DNA of 64,000 nt from Rosellinia necatrix (GCA_021209875.1 JAGYVD010000003.1:3286001-3350000), one strand, 5' to 3'. Positions 45,744-58,780 are shown, numbered from the stretch's first letter. Numbers and translations are program-made. The notes: a model not told the origin generated them from the sequence alone.

Positions 45744-47345
45744 TATTCTCGCTGAAAAGTCAATGTGTTTTGTCCTCGGGTCTCGTTTTGCTGGGCTGAA
45801 TTATGGATTAAGGCGAGGGTTGCGTCTGGAAAGCGAAGTGCGGTCTTCACATAGCGCCCTCTCACGAAGCGAGAACTGGTTTATATTTGATTTATACATC
45901 ACTGTCATCTGCCAATGATATATTTTATTGTTTATTTAATGTTTTCTCCTCCTATTCAACGTCGTATCATACCTACCACCTACGCTTCGGGGTTGCGTCC
46001 TCTTCCAAGGTGAGACGGCGTCGCCACCCTCAGATCTTCGTCTTGTGTCCGTGCGCTACAGCTATCTAGCGTCACGATATGTTCTCTTCAGTTGCGAGTA
46101 CACCTTGGGTCCCTTCCTGAGGTTCTGGCAGAGACTAACAAGGCCCCTCAACGGTAATAGAGCAGCAGTTCTAACCCATTCCTAACGAGCCCGTCGCCCC
46201 TAACAGTATATGACAAAACGCATGTACCTGACTAGAAGAACAATAAAAATCTACTATTTAATTATTTAGTCAAACTATTATAAGATTTGCACTTTGCGAT
46301 GGGTACCAATGCGCGGGGGCGCGGTTGGGAAGCGGTCAGGCAATCGGTAGATGTCGGGTTCATGTTGTAAGGACGGCCTAGAATCACCTCTTTCAGGTGA
46401 TTGATCCTACTGAGATCACACCGTCTTCCTCATCATATTATCGCCAAACTCACACTCACATACAAAGATGCGGCAAAATTCCAGCCGAAGTAGCTTGGTG
46501 ATGAGGATGCTCTGCAGGTCCTCCATTCACTTATGTCCTGCCTCGTCGAAGCCAAACTCCCTCCTTAAAATTGAATTTGGTCTGAACCATGGTGTCTATG
46601 AATCTAATGCATGTTGAAAATAATGTTTCATCAATCTCCCCCGGACATATAACCGTTACGGCTATATGGATTTTATTTGAAAGAAGCAGCCATATACCTT
46701 TGTTCACGATTGGTTAAGATGGAGAATGGTTATTACAGGTCCCCAGGTTGTAAGTCGGTGAAGCCGCGCCGGCCACCACCATCGGCAAGGATTGGGAACA
46801 TGTAAATGTAGCTACAAGGCAATTTATATTCGATCATAACGTCCAAGCTATCGGCCGTGTGCATTTTGAGAATTTGAAATACTCCTGGTGTGGCGACCGG
46901 CGCCTCGCGAGCTGACAAGAGCCTGCTTCACGCGCTAGTACTGGGCAGAGTGCACTACGGAGGCTTACAGTCGGTCGGAGACCCCCACGATTGGGTACTG
47001 CAGAAGATCTGCGAGTTTACAGGCCAACTTACAACTGCAGCTTGCCAATGCTAACAGTGGTGTACGCGAACAGTACGGCGATGTGCTAATAAAATAAAAA
47101 TAAAAGCTGGAGACCACGTCTAGGGGAAGTGTTGAGAGTTGAGGCTCAGTCGTCAGGCCCCCTGGTCTGCCAGTCCTTCGGCAACGCCTGCCGTATAAAG
47201 GATACCCTGGGTTTGGGGTGACTATACCACGTAAGTACCTATCCAGTTACCTAACTGCTTATGTGTGGGAGAGTGGAGTGGGGGAAGGAGGGTTAGGGGA
47301 GGGGGGCCTACCTCGAGGGGTTTGGTGTCAGTGCACAACAGCTAC

Positions 47346-47408
47346 CTACCTAGGGTATCATGTCAGACACCTAGACTAGACGTTAATACTACTACCTAGG
47401 GTATCATG
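47346..47408 (-). repeat. ATTAACGTCTA dispersed element, copy 3, between 17-bp direct repeats
   Basis: Inverted copy: the minus strand reads GTAGTATTAACGTCTAGTCT, then AGGTGTCTGA. CTACCTAGGGTATCATG occurs at 47346-47362 and again at 47392-47408, directly flanking the core. Confidence 0.88.
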
Positions 47409-49237
47409 CGACATGACACAGATGCAAGACATACGTTAGTAGGTACCTAGGTACTTACCTACCTGTAGGCTCAAACGACCTCACCCACTCGGAATCTCCC
47501 AAACACCAGTTATGTATTACATCGTCGAGTCAAACACTCAATTAGGCCACGATCCGAATCGTTGGGGTTTGCCCCCAGTGCCGTAAGTACGGTTTAATGA
47601 CTTGATTGCTTGGATCCGGCAGCCTGTATCTCGTCCGCCGTGACCTGCTGAAGTGGGTTGTGCGGTGCGTGATGCCGTCGGTTGGGATTAATGGACCGGT
47701 CTCGGTGACGAAGTCGCTTTACCTGCTTTGCGGTGTCATCGCATGTAATCATTAGGAGGCTGTCTAGTAATGAGGAAGAGGACAGACGGGTCTTTTGACA
47801 AGTACATCGACTAGCAAACGGCACCTGCCTATCACACCGGTCTTGCAGCCTCTACTCTTTCTTTTCGTCGGTGACGAAGATTTCGGTCCGATGTCACATT
47901 GCGCCTTGGTTTGTGCGCGAGTTCTTCCCGCATGACGCCTTGCCAAAACAATGGCAAAGTCAATCTTCATCCCCGCTAAACTCCCCTTCCCCTTTTGCAG
48001 TGCCGCTATTCCGCTAGGGCGCACGATGGGGGCCCGTCTTACAGGCTTTCATGTAGCTCCCAAAACTGCACATCTCACTCCGGTTGAGATCTTGCCCCGA
48101 TTCGAGTATAACAAAATGGAACGCTCCTGTTACTGTAGCGTCACGGCGGGTCCCGCCCTATCATACAGAATATTCACGGTCACGGCAATGTGAAAGTGGT
48201 TTTATTACGAAGAGATTTGCACTTTTTTGCCTAACTCGGAGTGGTTTTCGATAGTTTTCCAGTCTTCAAGTAGTCATGGCGGCAGGGGCAGGGGGAGGGG
48301 GATCCAAACTGACGACTAGAGAACACTAGGAACCTGCACCCATTGCCTTACGTTCATATGCCTCTACCTGGCTTCTCCGGCTGCCGGTGCATGTAGTCTT
48401 TACCACAACCGCTCCCCTACTCCCCCGCTACCCACTTCCAACTCGTTTATGATCCAGACATCCAGCTAGAGGGGGAGGAAATAGGAGAAGCCCCTTCCGC
48501 AAATAGTCAAGATGGCGTACTTGTTCTAATAGATCGACAAACCCAGCATCGTTAACGTCTTGTTATCCATCTTTAGATGATGTCTTGCCTGCAGCGATCG
48601 ATTCTACCGCACCAGTGGTTGCCCCATGACACCCACTCTGTGTTGAAGGTAACTCGACCCTCGATGCGTTTCCGCCAAGGGCGACGAGTATGGAGAAACG
48701 GAAAAGGTTTAGAGCGTGCGATGACAAGAATATGTCGAGAAGACATAGCATCCTAGAGATAGCATCCATAAAGCGGGGATGAATCATGGCAGCTAGAGTG
48801 CCTGTGCATACAGAAAAGAGCAGATTGAAGGGGATTCGATATGACTTCCGCCTTATACTGGCCATAAACTGTCGCTAAGCGCTATCTAGGTTTCAATATA
48901 GTATCGGCAGGTGAATTCTTCTTTCTATATTAGTGGATGGAGTACTGTTAAAGTCGTGTTCATATCTGGCAAGTCAATAAAGGGACATGACCCAACCCCC
49001 CTTTCTCTTACCAAAGCTCCATTTAGAGGGAGGAGACATTGACATTAGCTAGGAGCCTAGTAGGAATTCACCGTCACATCGCTAGCAATTGAATGGTGTT
49101 CCAAGAGGTAGCCATTCGGCGATTCGATTCATGCGACGAGGAGGTCTTAACTGCCCCGATATTTGCGTAGCTTATCGCAAATGAAATCCCTGCCTGTTAA
49201 GAGTTGAGAGCCAAGGTGACAGAGGATAGTACCTACC

Positions 49238-49308
<71 letters not shown>
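49238..49308. repeat. (AGT)n microsatellite, about 23 units
   Basis: An uninterrupted TAG/AGT trinucleotide run of about 70 bases, ending directly at the fourth ATTAACGTCTA element. Confidence 0.95.
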
Positions 49309-49350
49309 ATATTAACGTCTAGTCTAGGTGTCTGATACCTAGGTAGTATC
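49309..49350 (+). repeat. ATTAACGTCTA dispersed element, copy 4
   Basis: ATTAACGTCTAGTCTAGGTG then TCTGATACCTAGGTAG, immediately after the AGT run. It matches copy 3 at the G variant of the core and copy 2 in the downstream ATACCTAGGTAG. Confidence 0.88.
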
Positions 49351-49643
49351 AACGTCCAGGTAGTCCAGGTAGCTAGATAGTACCCAGTATAAGTAGTAGC
49401 ATCTGCCACGAGGTAGACTAACTTAGTAAGGCAATTGTTTACCTATCTACATAATCTAGCGAGAAGCAGCGAGTTTTATATCTGCCAAGATGTCTTATCT
49501 GATCCGTCCCATCCCGGCATGATTTCTCCCCACCAAACCGGGGTCGGCCTCCACAGCCCGGCACCGCTGTACCATGAGACCTGTCCTACCTCAGGGCAGT
49601 CGAGCTGACATCCATCGACATCATTCACGAGCACAGCGGAAAC

Positions 49644-52600
49644 ATGGGCTCGACGGTGGCGGGCAAGACGCTCCGCATCGGCGTCGATGTGGGCGGCACC
49701 AACACGGACGGCGTCATCCTCGACCCGTCACGAGCCTCGGATCCCGACCGGGGCATCCTCGCCTGGCACAAGGCGCCGACGACGCCCGACCCCAGCGCCG
49801 GCATCAGCAGCGCCATCACAGCCATGTTCGCTGGCGGCGCCGCGGACCCGAGCCGGGTGGCGAGCGTAACGATCGGCACGACGCACTTCGTGAACGCGGT
49901 AGTCGAGCGCGACGCGGCCCGCCTGTCCAAGGTCGCCGTGCTCCGCCTGTGCGGGCCGTTCTCGAAGCACGCGCCCCCGTGCGTCGACTGGCCGGGCGAC
50001 CTGCGCGCGCTCGTCCTCGGGCACCACGCCCTCCTCGGCGGCGGGCTGGAGGTTGACGGGCGGCTCATCGCGAACCTCGACGAGGCGCAGATCCGCCGCG
50101 AGTGCGCCGCCGTCCGGGCGAAGGGCATCCGCAGCGTCGTCGTCAACGGCGTCTTCAGCCCCGTGGACGCGACGGAGCGCCAGGAGGAGCGCGCCGCCGC
50201 GCTCGTCCGCGCCGAGATCCCCGGCTGCGACGTCGTCTGCTCGAGCGAGGTCGCCAACCTCGGCTTCCTCGAGCGCGAGAACGCCGCTATCCTCAACGCG
50301 TCCATCCTCGCCTTCGCCCGCAGGACCATCCGCTCCTTCCGGGAGCCCGTCCGCCGCCTGGGCCTAAGCTGCCCCGTGTTTGTCACGCAGAATGACGGCA
50401 CCATCTTGTCTGGCGACATGGCCGCCAGGCTGCCCATCCGGACGTTCTCGAGCGGCCCTACCAATAGCATGCGCGGCGCCGCCTTCCTCGTCCAGAACGA
50501 GGTTGACAAGGCGGTCATGGTAGTGGATATCGGCGGTACGACCACCGACGTCGGCTTGTTGCTTGCTAATGGTTTCCCGAGACAGCAGGCCGCATACAGC
50601 GACCTAGCTGGCGTGCGGATGAACTTTTCGTGTCCCGATATTAAGAGCATTGGACTTGGTGGCGGTTCAATCGTTCGAGATAGCGAACGGTTCACGGTCG
50701 GCCCTGATAGCGTCGGCTATGAGATCACAAAGAAATCCGTGGCGTTCGGTGGGAGCACACTAACAGCCACTGACTGCGCTATGTTGTTAGATACAAATTT
50801 AGATATCGGAGATCGAGAACTCGTCAGGGGGGCACTGAGCGACAAAAGTCTCGCTAAGTTCAAGGCCACAGTAAAAACAAAGTTAGAGAAGATCATTGAC
50901 ACGATGAAGACATCCCCCGAAGATATCCCAGTCCTCCTTGTTGGCGGTGGCGCCGTCATCGCGCCGGATGAACTCAAGGGCGCGAGTAAAGTTCTCAAGC
51001 CCAGGTGGTCGGGCGTCGCCAACGCAATTGGTGCCGCCATGGCAAGGGTAAGCACCGTGATCGACACAGTTGAGTCAACCGAGTCTACAACAACAAAGCA
51101 ACTACTCGAGAAGATCCGCAATAGTGCCATAGAAAAGATCGTAACAGCAGGTGCCTTAAGGTCGACCGTCGAAATTGTAGAAACCGATATATTGCCTTTG
51201 CCTGTGAGTTCTTTATTTTTTCTCTTCTCAACCCTCTTTCGAAAGACAGTAGCTTATATCCTTATCGTTAGTATATCGCGAACAAATCCCGGTTCATTGT
51301 ACGGGCAGCCGGCGATTTCGACTTCTCGCGAGCTGACTCCTTGGATATATTAGCGGAGGAACCCGACCATGACGGGGATGTACATGTAGATAGTGTTGAG
51401 AAAACCGAAGGTACCTTGAGCAAAAATGTTGCAGCTAGTGCAAAGACCACAGAAGACGTAGACATCAACAATTACAAACCGAAAGTCCGAGACCGCGTGT
51501 GGTACATCAGCGAGACGGACCTCGCCTGGATCGCTAGCGGGTGTTATATCCTCGGCACGGGCGGCGGCGGGAGTCCGTACTCGTCGATGGTGCGCATCCG
51601 GGAGATGCTGCGGCGCGGGGCGGTGATCCGCGTCGTGAGCCCGGCCGACCTGCCCGACGACGCCGCGGTCGGGTGCGGCGGGGGCGCCGGGTCGCCGACG
51701 GTCGGGATCGAGAAGCTCGCGGGCGACGAGATGGTGCAGGCGCAGGAGGAGCTGTTCAAGGTCTGCGGTCGGCGCGCGACGCACATGATCGCCGTCGAGA
51801 TCGGCGGCCACAACGGCCTGCAGAGCATGCTGCTCGGCGCCAGCCCGAACCTCGACATCCCCGCCGTCGACGGCGACTGGATGGGCCGCGCCTACCCCAC
51901 CAAGTGGCAGACCACCCCCGTCGTCTTCGGCGAGCGCTCGCCCGTCTTCGCCCCCGTCGCCATGGCGGACGGCAACGGCAACGTCGTCGTGATGCCCGCG
52001 GCGGCGAGCGACTTTCACGTCGAGCGCATATGCCGCGCGGCGCTCAGCGAGATGGGATCGTCCGTCGCCACGGCCGACGCGCCGGTCTCGGGCCGGGAGT
52101 GCAAGCGCTGGGTCGTCGAGAACACCATCTCTCAGTCGTGGCGCATCGGACGGGCTGTCGCGAGGGCTCGGCTCTCGAACCAGGTGGATAACGTCGCCGA
52201 GACGATCATCGCGGAGTGTGGCGGCGCCAGGGCTGGACAGGTGCTGTGGAAGGGAAAGATCGTGGGCGTTGAGCGAACTCTAAAAATGGGCCAGTACGTA
52301 TTTTATGTGCCCCTTTGTCAATATGAAAGGATCGAGGGTCTCCGCTATGTTGTTGTTGTTGTTGTTGCTAACGTTTGCTGTCATAGTGTCTACGGCGAGT
52401 GCATCATCGAGGGCGTGGAGGTCACTGACGACGATAGTCGCCGAGGTGCTATTTACCACGCTAACGACAATGATACGGATGTTCTGCTGGCTTCTCGGTT
52501 TAGTGGCCTCCTGAAGGTTCCTTTCAAGAACGAAAATATCGCCGCGATCAAAATCTCGCGGACAACGACACTTGATGGAGAGATGCACGAACAAGAGGAG

Positions 52601-52876
52601 GAAGTCCTCTGTATTGTGCCAGATCTTGTTACTATTATTGACGCTCAGAATGGTGAGGCGATAGGCACGCCGGAATATCGATACGGACTTCTCGTCGTTG
52701 TATTGGGTATTGCGGCCAGCGACCATTGGACATCGGAAAGGGGCATCGAGATTGGTGGGCCGAAGGGCTTCGATATTGATCGTTGGAGTTATAAATCACT
52801 AGGCAAGTTCGTTAAACCTATTAGCGTGATTGACGAGTATGATGTTTCTGAGCAACCGGGTTCATGTCATGGATAG
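49644..52876 (+). CDS. Fused hydantoinase/oxoprolinase and DUF917 protein
   Basis: Exons 49644-51203, 51272-52293 and 52387-52876 keep phase and give 1023 residues. Residues 1-520 are a hydantoinase A/oxoprolinase (acetate-kinase-like fold). They include the N-terminal phosphate-binding GVDVGGTNTDGV, TIGTTHFVNAV, RTFSSGPTNS, a second phosphate motif VVDIGGTTTDVG near 293, LGGGSIVRD and VLLVGGGAVIAP. After a linker near 545-605 comes a DUF917 domain (also called S-methyl-thiohydantoin desulfurase-like): GCYILGTGGGGSPY, VGCGGGAGSPTVG, VDGDWMGRAYPTKWQTTP and MGHVYGECIIEGV across the last intron, with FKNENIAAI after it. In bacteria the two parts are usually separate neighbouring genes. The enzyme probably opens or desulfurises hydantoin-type rings, in the cytosol; exact substrate unknown. 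Intron 2 holds a TTG microsatellite. The 5' 900 bases and DUF917 start are strikingly GC-rich. Confidence 0.92.
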
Positions 52877-54701
52877 TGTACAAATAAAGATCAAGAGTAT
52901 TGAGATGGATAGGAGGATATCTTAGTCTAGCCAATACGCCGACACTCTCTAATTTGGTATTCGAGCATTACCCGTATGTCCAATGCCTTTCATCGATCGA
53001 TTATCCTTAACGTCATTCTATGGCAACTTCCCTTCCCAAATACTTTATTGATCCGCTGCTCAGCTAGGCACCCAGACATAGAACAAACTGAGCTTGCCAA
53101 CGATAGCGCGATCCTAGTCATATACACCCTAGATAAATTTCATTCAAGTCATGGTATCATGTGAATACATCTATATATCGTCAAAACCTGTACAAGTCTT
53201 TAGCAAGTTCTTGTCAGCCACAGCCCAGCACCAAGCTCGGCCGGCTTCCCCTGTATAGAAACCAGCTACATTGGCATCATGAGATAAATTGTGAGTTGAG
53301 TTCTCAACAGATTCCCTCCTCGTCAATGACAGGAAGTAAACAAGCCCAGTCCCTTCGCCAAATGCCCCTACAACGATCAAAGCCAGTGATTGATATATGA
53401 ACTAAGGTCTATCAGTATTCAAGAACTGAAGACCCCCAAGTCGTAGTCTAGGCCCAGCAGCGTCATAGGTGCCCCCCAGGCCAGATCAAAGGTAATCTGA
53501 GATATCACCCTCAAAAGTCCCCAGAGATGCCATGGTACAGATATGGCTCCTTGATAATCAGCCCCCTTAGTCATGTCAGATTTAGCTTTCTCAATAGTCC
53601 CCTCAATTCTCTCCTATATGTATATGTATGTATTTTTTTTTCTCTTTTTTCCTCTTTTTTCGGAAAATATGGTAAGAGCCTATGTAGGGATATCACGAAT
53701 TCAGATCCCATGGCAGAACTGCGTTAGTTAAATCTGAGATGACTAAGCATGAGGATTAGAAGTTTCCGCTCGAAAATCGGTGATATAATAGCCTAAGTAT
53801 TAGTGGTTGGAGCTGGAGAGCTGTAGAGGGCATCAGCATGACAATTTGTGTGATAACACCGATGGATCCGTGAACCACACCAATGTACCGCTTCCAATGC
53901 CATATTGACGGCTAGAAGATAATGAGTCTCCAATTAACAGTTGATTTCATCGTCCGCTCTAGGGGGGTCACTGTTCCGAGGTAGTGGCCCCCGGAAAGGG
54001 CCTTTCGCAGAGTCTAAGAAAAATATTTATAGTTAGCCTGATATTAAGACGCTCCTGGGATATATCGTTTGTTAGCGAATTTATTACCTCTTCATATGGG
54101 CAGAATTGCTATACAAGACCAAGATTTTCTTATATGACAACATAAAAGGCAATATGGGCGAGAGTTTCATCACCAATGCCGCAGTAACCCGGGATAGGAT
54201 CCCATTTATGCGTCCCGGACTCGAGTTGAAGGTAGGCTTAAGCCTAGTCGGATAGCGACTAACACCCGAACTCCAAATATAGATAAACCTAGAATATTTA
54301 CTAGGACAGGAGGTAGATAGAGGTTGACCCGGAGTGCAGGCGACAAACATACCCAGTAGGTAGGTGAGCACCTTAGGCTATCGACTAAACTTCAGTTCAT
54401 GCATGTTATACATTAAATCCACCGGCTACGGGTATAATTATACCCAGAGGTGCGATTACCGTCCTTGGGTACTTACTTCCTAGGTACTCCTTACACCGGA
54501 CGTAGCGGATATCAACTCCTCGGTAATAACATAGTTAGGTGTGAATTATATTTAAATTTATTCTAACTAATTAAGACTTCTGTTTAAGTTATCAAGATAG
54601 TTTAGAAGTCGAAGGTCGTTATTTCTAGCTAAAGTAAATAGATAGAGCCCTCCACGTACAAGCACATGGTAGCCGGATAGATGCTACCGCGATGAAATAG
54701 T
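52877..54701. other. Intergenic spacer
   Basis: No supported gene. A T-rich tract lies at 53631-53665. Mostly AT-rich, with a few TAGG-type motifs at 54350-54365 and 54475-54490. Confidence 0.5.
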
Positions 54702-57267
54702 TCAAATACATGCCGCCGACTCCCTAGCGATTTCTATTGCTTTCTCAAGCTCCTTTCTGCTTTTTGTCCAGTCTCTAAAGTATCGGTCGTCTTCTGACAT
54801 TTTCTTGTAAATTGACTTTGCGTGACGAGCGTTTTCCTCAAACACACTCCCGAGTTGTACGCATCTGCTATCAAGAGCGGCAGAAATTTGACAGAGTTCA
54901 ATAGACTGACGGTCAAGAAGTATGTGGTTCAACCTCCGTCCACATTGCCGGTAGATTGCTATAGTGTTCTCTACGGCGGACTCTTTGGACTGTAAACGCC
55001 GAAGCACAGCCTAGCATTAATTAATACCAGTAAGTGAAAATCAAAGTACCGGTTTAACTCACAGCAGTTACTTCTTGAATAGAATCTACAACTGCATTCC
55101 GCCGACCTCCCAATGCGATTTCACGCTTCGAAATTAGATTTTTGCCACACTTTCGTACCTTTATCGTTATTTGGCCATGGGCTCCGGGCTCTTCTGTTGC
55201 CAAAGATGTGGGACTTAGATTCTTCTGGCGTGACCTTTCTGCTATCTGTTGTGCCCATACCCTTGATGTTGCATGCAATGGCTCTTCCGTCGTCAAACTA
55301 TCTGTTGGCACTTTATTCGGTAGAAGGTGCTCTGGCTTTACCGATCGCTTACATTTCTTCGTAAATCTCGTGGTGACGGGTTTCGCTCGCAAAGCCTCAT
55401 ATGTGCCACGAACCCGCGGTGACTCCAACCACCAATTTCTAGGAACAATTTCTTTGCCCATCTCATCTTGTCCGGCTCCCTTTTGATAACAATGGTTTGG
55501 AGGAAATGGCTGAAAATCAGAAGTCTCTGTCTGGGTTGCGTCGTTTCTGGTTTCAGGTATACGGCTAAGGTGCTCAAGGCCAGCACTTGGTGGAAGCAGA
55601 TGATCCTGCGTGGGGACGTCGATATTATAAGTGGATGCTCCTATTATAGATGCATATTTGGTTTTCTTGACATTTCGATTACTGATTTCGGGATCGTTAT
55701 GCCTCTTATTACCGGTTTCAGCCTCTCTCTTGGAGGAAGGCGAATGACAGGAGGCCATTTCCCCATGTTCCAGACGGGTAAACTGTTGGTGCTGATCAGG
55801 CGATAGCATGATAAGAGAACTATGAACATTACTACTTGTATCTATGATGGAGTTGTGCTTGGTAAGACTGGTAGTATGGTATTTTCCTTCGACATGAGTA
55901 CTCGTTTGTTGTCTGGCCTTTGACTGAGGCATCTCGAGGGTATTGCGTTGCTTCTGGGCAATGGACTGAATTTCTCTCGCCACTCGTTGCTTCTGCTTGA
56001 TTGGGGAGAAAGAGTCATATTCTTGTTGACGTAATGTTGATGGGTTATAGGCATTATCATTGGTATGTGCGGGTGTAACTAGTTCAGATCCGGCTTGCTG
56101 CTCACCAAGGTTATCTTGGTAAAAGGGCCTCTTTGGCCGCCTGATATTGGAAGCCCTAGATTTGGATTTGGGGGGGCTTACGAGTCCTTGGAGCTCCTTT
56201 ACGGCATCGTGTGAATCTGATATACGACCTAATGCTCCCTGGTCACTAATTCCTGCGGTGACTTTCACATTTTTATGAACAGCCGAAAATCTACCTTGTG
56301 AAGCACCTTGTACCCCGAGAGAGTGCATAATTTGATTCAAATCAGCGTGAGGTTTCCGTATTGCGATAGCTGCCCTCTCTGTAGCTTGGTGGCCAATCTT
56401 CCTGGTTGTAGTTGGGGCTACTCTTGTCTTGCCCTTGTGCTTGTCTCCTGGACTAGACGAACACGTAGTCTTCAAGGGGTTCTTGTTTGTTCGTTTTTTT
56501 GAAGCGACACGAATCTCTTGAGAATCAGATAACTCCGATTCACTATTATTATTTTCGGTTTCCGGAAGCTCGTATTCGTCATCATCAGATTTAGACTTAA
56601 AAAACTCGTATTTGAGGGCCGAGCTGACCGAGCCCTCACCTCCGGTAGAACTGTGTCTCTCTACAGGGCCATCGACACCCGGAAATCGTGTTGTTTGCCC
56701 GACGCTATTGATAGGCGGGAGCTGACAAGATAGTCGTTCAGTGGCCTTGTGCTCATTACTGCTAGCCTTAGGGTTTTGGCTATCACATCCGTGACTTGGG
56801 TTAGACAAATCACTTTTTCTAGTCTGATTATGGATGGTGAGTGCTTGTGCCCTTGCCCTGGCTCTGGTGAGGGGGGCGTCATGGTGTGTACGTGGCGGGG
56901 AGGATGGCTTGAGCATGGCACGATGGTCGAGATTTAGGAGGACAGGCCCGGTTGACCGCCTGTCATCGACCCCCTCATCGGAACGGGCTCCTGGATTATG
57001 ATGGCCCGGGCTATTCGAATCGGATTTCTTGATCTGTGAGTTAATGAACCGGCCGCCTAATCGAGTGTCCCCAGCGATGGAACTGAAATGGGTGGATGTT
57101 AGTACCGAGGAGTCTCTGTAAACAAGCTCTTCTTTTTCGCTATGGCAGAATATTCGTTGACTGGCACGGGTGGGTGATTCTGCGCCCAATGGAATGACGG
57201 AAGACGATCTGCTAATACTGTTGGAAGCTTGATAGGTTGGATGAACATCTTGCTCATTGCCCGGCAT
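54702..57267 (-). CDS. Large disordered protein with a C-terminal helical region, unknown role
   Basis: Exons 57267-55063 and 55010-54702 keep phase (gtgagt..atgctag) and give 837 residues. Residues 1-700 are polar and low in hydrophobics, with many Ser, Lys, Gln and His. There are short acidic runs (SKSDDDEYELPETENNNSES at about 225-245) and basic clusters (SKKRTNKNP, NIRRPKRP, KKCKRSVK) that look like nuclear localisation signals. The last 110 residues are likely alpha-helical and possibly coiled coil (AVLRRLQSKESAVENTI, then ELCQISAALDSR and SRKELEKAIEIA). I do not recognise the family. A nuclear or chromosomal role is inference from composition only. It lies about 1.5 kb from RPL11 on the same strand. 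Confidence 0.7.
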
Positions 57268-58780
57268 TGGTGACTATTGCGCCAATCAATATTTTTCATT
57301 GCCAAGAGTATATTTTTAACAAGGCGGTCTTACCATGACTAACCAAATTGGCTATTTCATCCTAGTTTGTTAATTGATCGAGTGACAGCGGATTTACCGT
57401 GAATATAGGCGCTTGGTGCTATGGAAACCCCAGTATTCCATGGTGTGGTTGCAAAGAAATGGATTCTTGTTTTTAACGATTATCGAGGGTTGGGGTGCTG
57501 CGTGATGCGCGATCGTGCTTCGTATAAAAATTCGTTATAGGGGTGAGGTATATTGCAAGATGTATTGAAGTAAACGCAAGGCCATAGACAGAATTTCACA
57601 GATACGAATAAAAAATGGTTCACGAACGCAACGATGACATCCCTGTGAATACGCGCAATTTGTGGTAGATGGTTTTGTGGAATCGATCAGCTGGAGAAGA
57701 CAGAACTCGTTGTGAAAACAGCCGTCCGGGTGCCAAATCTGGTAGCCCTTGTTTAAGATTTGAATAGTGACCAAGCCATGGGTAAAATGGGCGATATTCT
57801 ACATAAGTGAACGAGTAGGGAAGGGGCTTGGAAAGATCTTGATACATATAGTCGTTCTTTCTGTTGTAGTGCGTAGACAGAGGCAGGTGGCCCCAACAAA
57901 ATACACCAAGAAACGACACTGCGTCTATTACCTAGGTACTTACCAACTTGGATAGGTATGGGTGGGAGTAAGTACCTAAGCTGCAGGATGCCCAAGTATG
58001 CGCATACTTCAGTAAACTACCTACTACCTACCTCAGTATCTACCTAGGTGGTTATGCTGGTTCTAAGAAGTACTGTAGATGATTGCCCCTAGGTACTAAG
58101 TCTACTTCCAATATAAGTGCCTAGATAGTATATGTCCAAGTGTGGATAATAGGTACAGGCAACTAACTTAGCATGCGAAAAAGCGGCAACTGCAGCTTCG
58201 TGGCTCATTTACCTTGAGAAGGCATGTAGGTGGTAAACGTGGTACCTACCTACTAAAGTGTGGCAATTACCAGGCAAAAACGTACAACGCGTATGTCAGA
58301 GAAGCATGACATCTCGTAGCCTACTGGGCCCTCTTGCATTTGTTGCTAATGAACTTGTGGAATGCGGCACACTGATCAATGAATGCTCAGGCCCTAAAAA
58401 CCACGGTGTGATAGACAGTATATCAATGATGTCTTCCTGCGATCCGGAGAAGGCGGTAAGTCGACATGATGAATAGGGACTATTCAAACTTGATCAATCA
58501 TGACACCCAGCCCAGAGATTTCACGAGCGGTTCGCTACCTGAACAGGCGGGAGCATGGTCACTGTCGATTGTATCGTAACATAGGAAGCCGGCATGGCGC
58601 CGGTCGGTCTCTGAGGCCGCAGCTGACTTGATTTACAAGTCGAGCTTCAATAACCAGGATACTCGCCAGAACTCGTAGATACAGATCCATGAATATCATT
58701 ACCCCAGACCTGCCTGACCAATGCAAACCCGAACGCCTTGCCCCTTTTGTTCTTTCCACCGCATGCGGTGTCCTATGAAT
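57268..58780. other. Intergenic spacer with TAGG-type repeats
   Basis: TAGG motifs cluster at 57930-58060 and 58240-58255. Frames at 57535-57995 and 58258-58490 overlap on both strands and are not supported. It includes the 5' flank of the disordered-protein gene and the 3' flank of RPL11. Confidence 0.5.

Larger units (their letters stand above)
45744..49643. other. Gene-poor, repeat-rich 3.9-kb spacer
   Basis: No gene that I can support. It holds TAGG-type motifs (47230-47260, 47340-47350, 47440-47465), two ATTAACGTCTA elements (near 47375 and 49311) and a long AGT microsatellite (49238-49308). Frames such as 48563-48865 (minus) and 47951-48193 (plus) lack motifs and good start context. 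Confidence 0.55.

Noticed and set aside
48563..48865. 100-codon minus-strand frame with a hydrophobic middle
   Set aside because: No family resemblance, no splice partner and weak start context; chance cannot be excluded.
49238..49308. Regular repeat considered as a possible array
   Set aside because: It is a simple AGT microsatellite without spacers; a CRISPR array is also not expected in a fungal nuclear genome.
49625..50695. 356-codon minus-strand frame
   Set aside because: Antisense shadow of the GC-rich hydantoinase exon, which shows clear family motifs on the plus strand.
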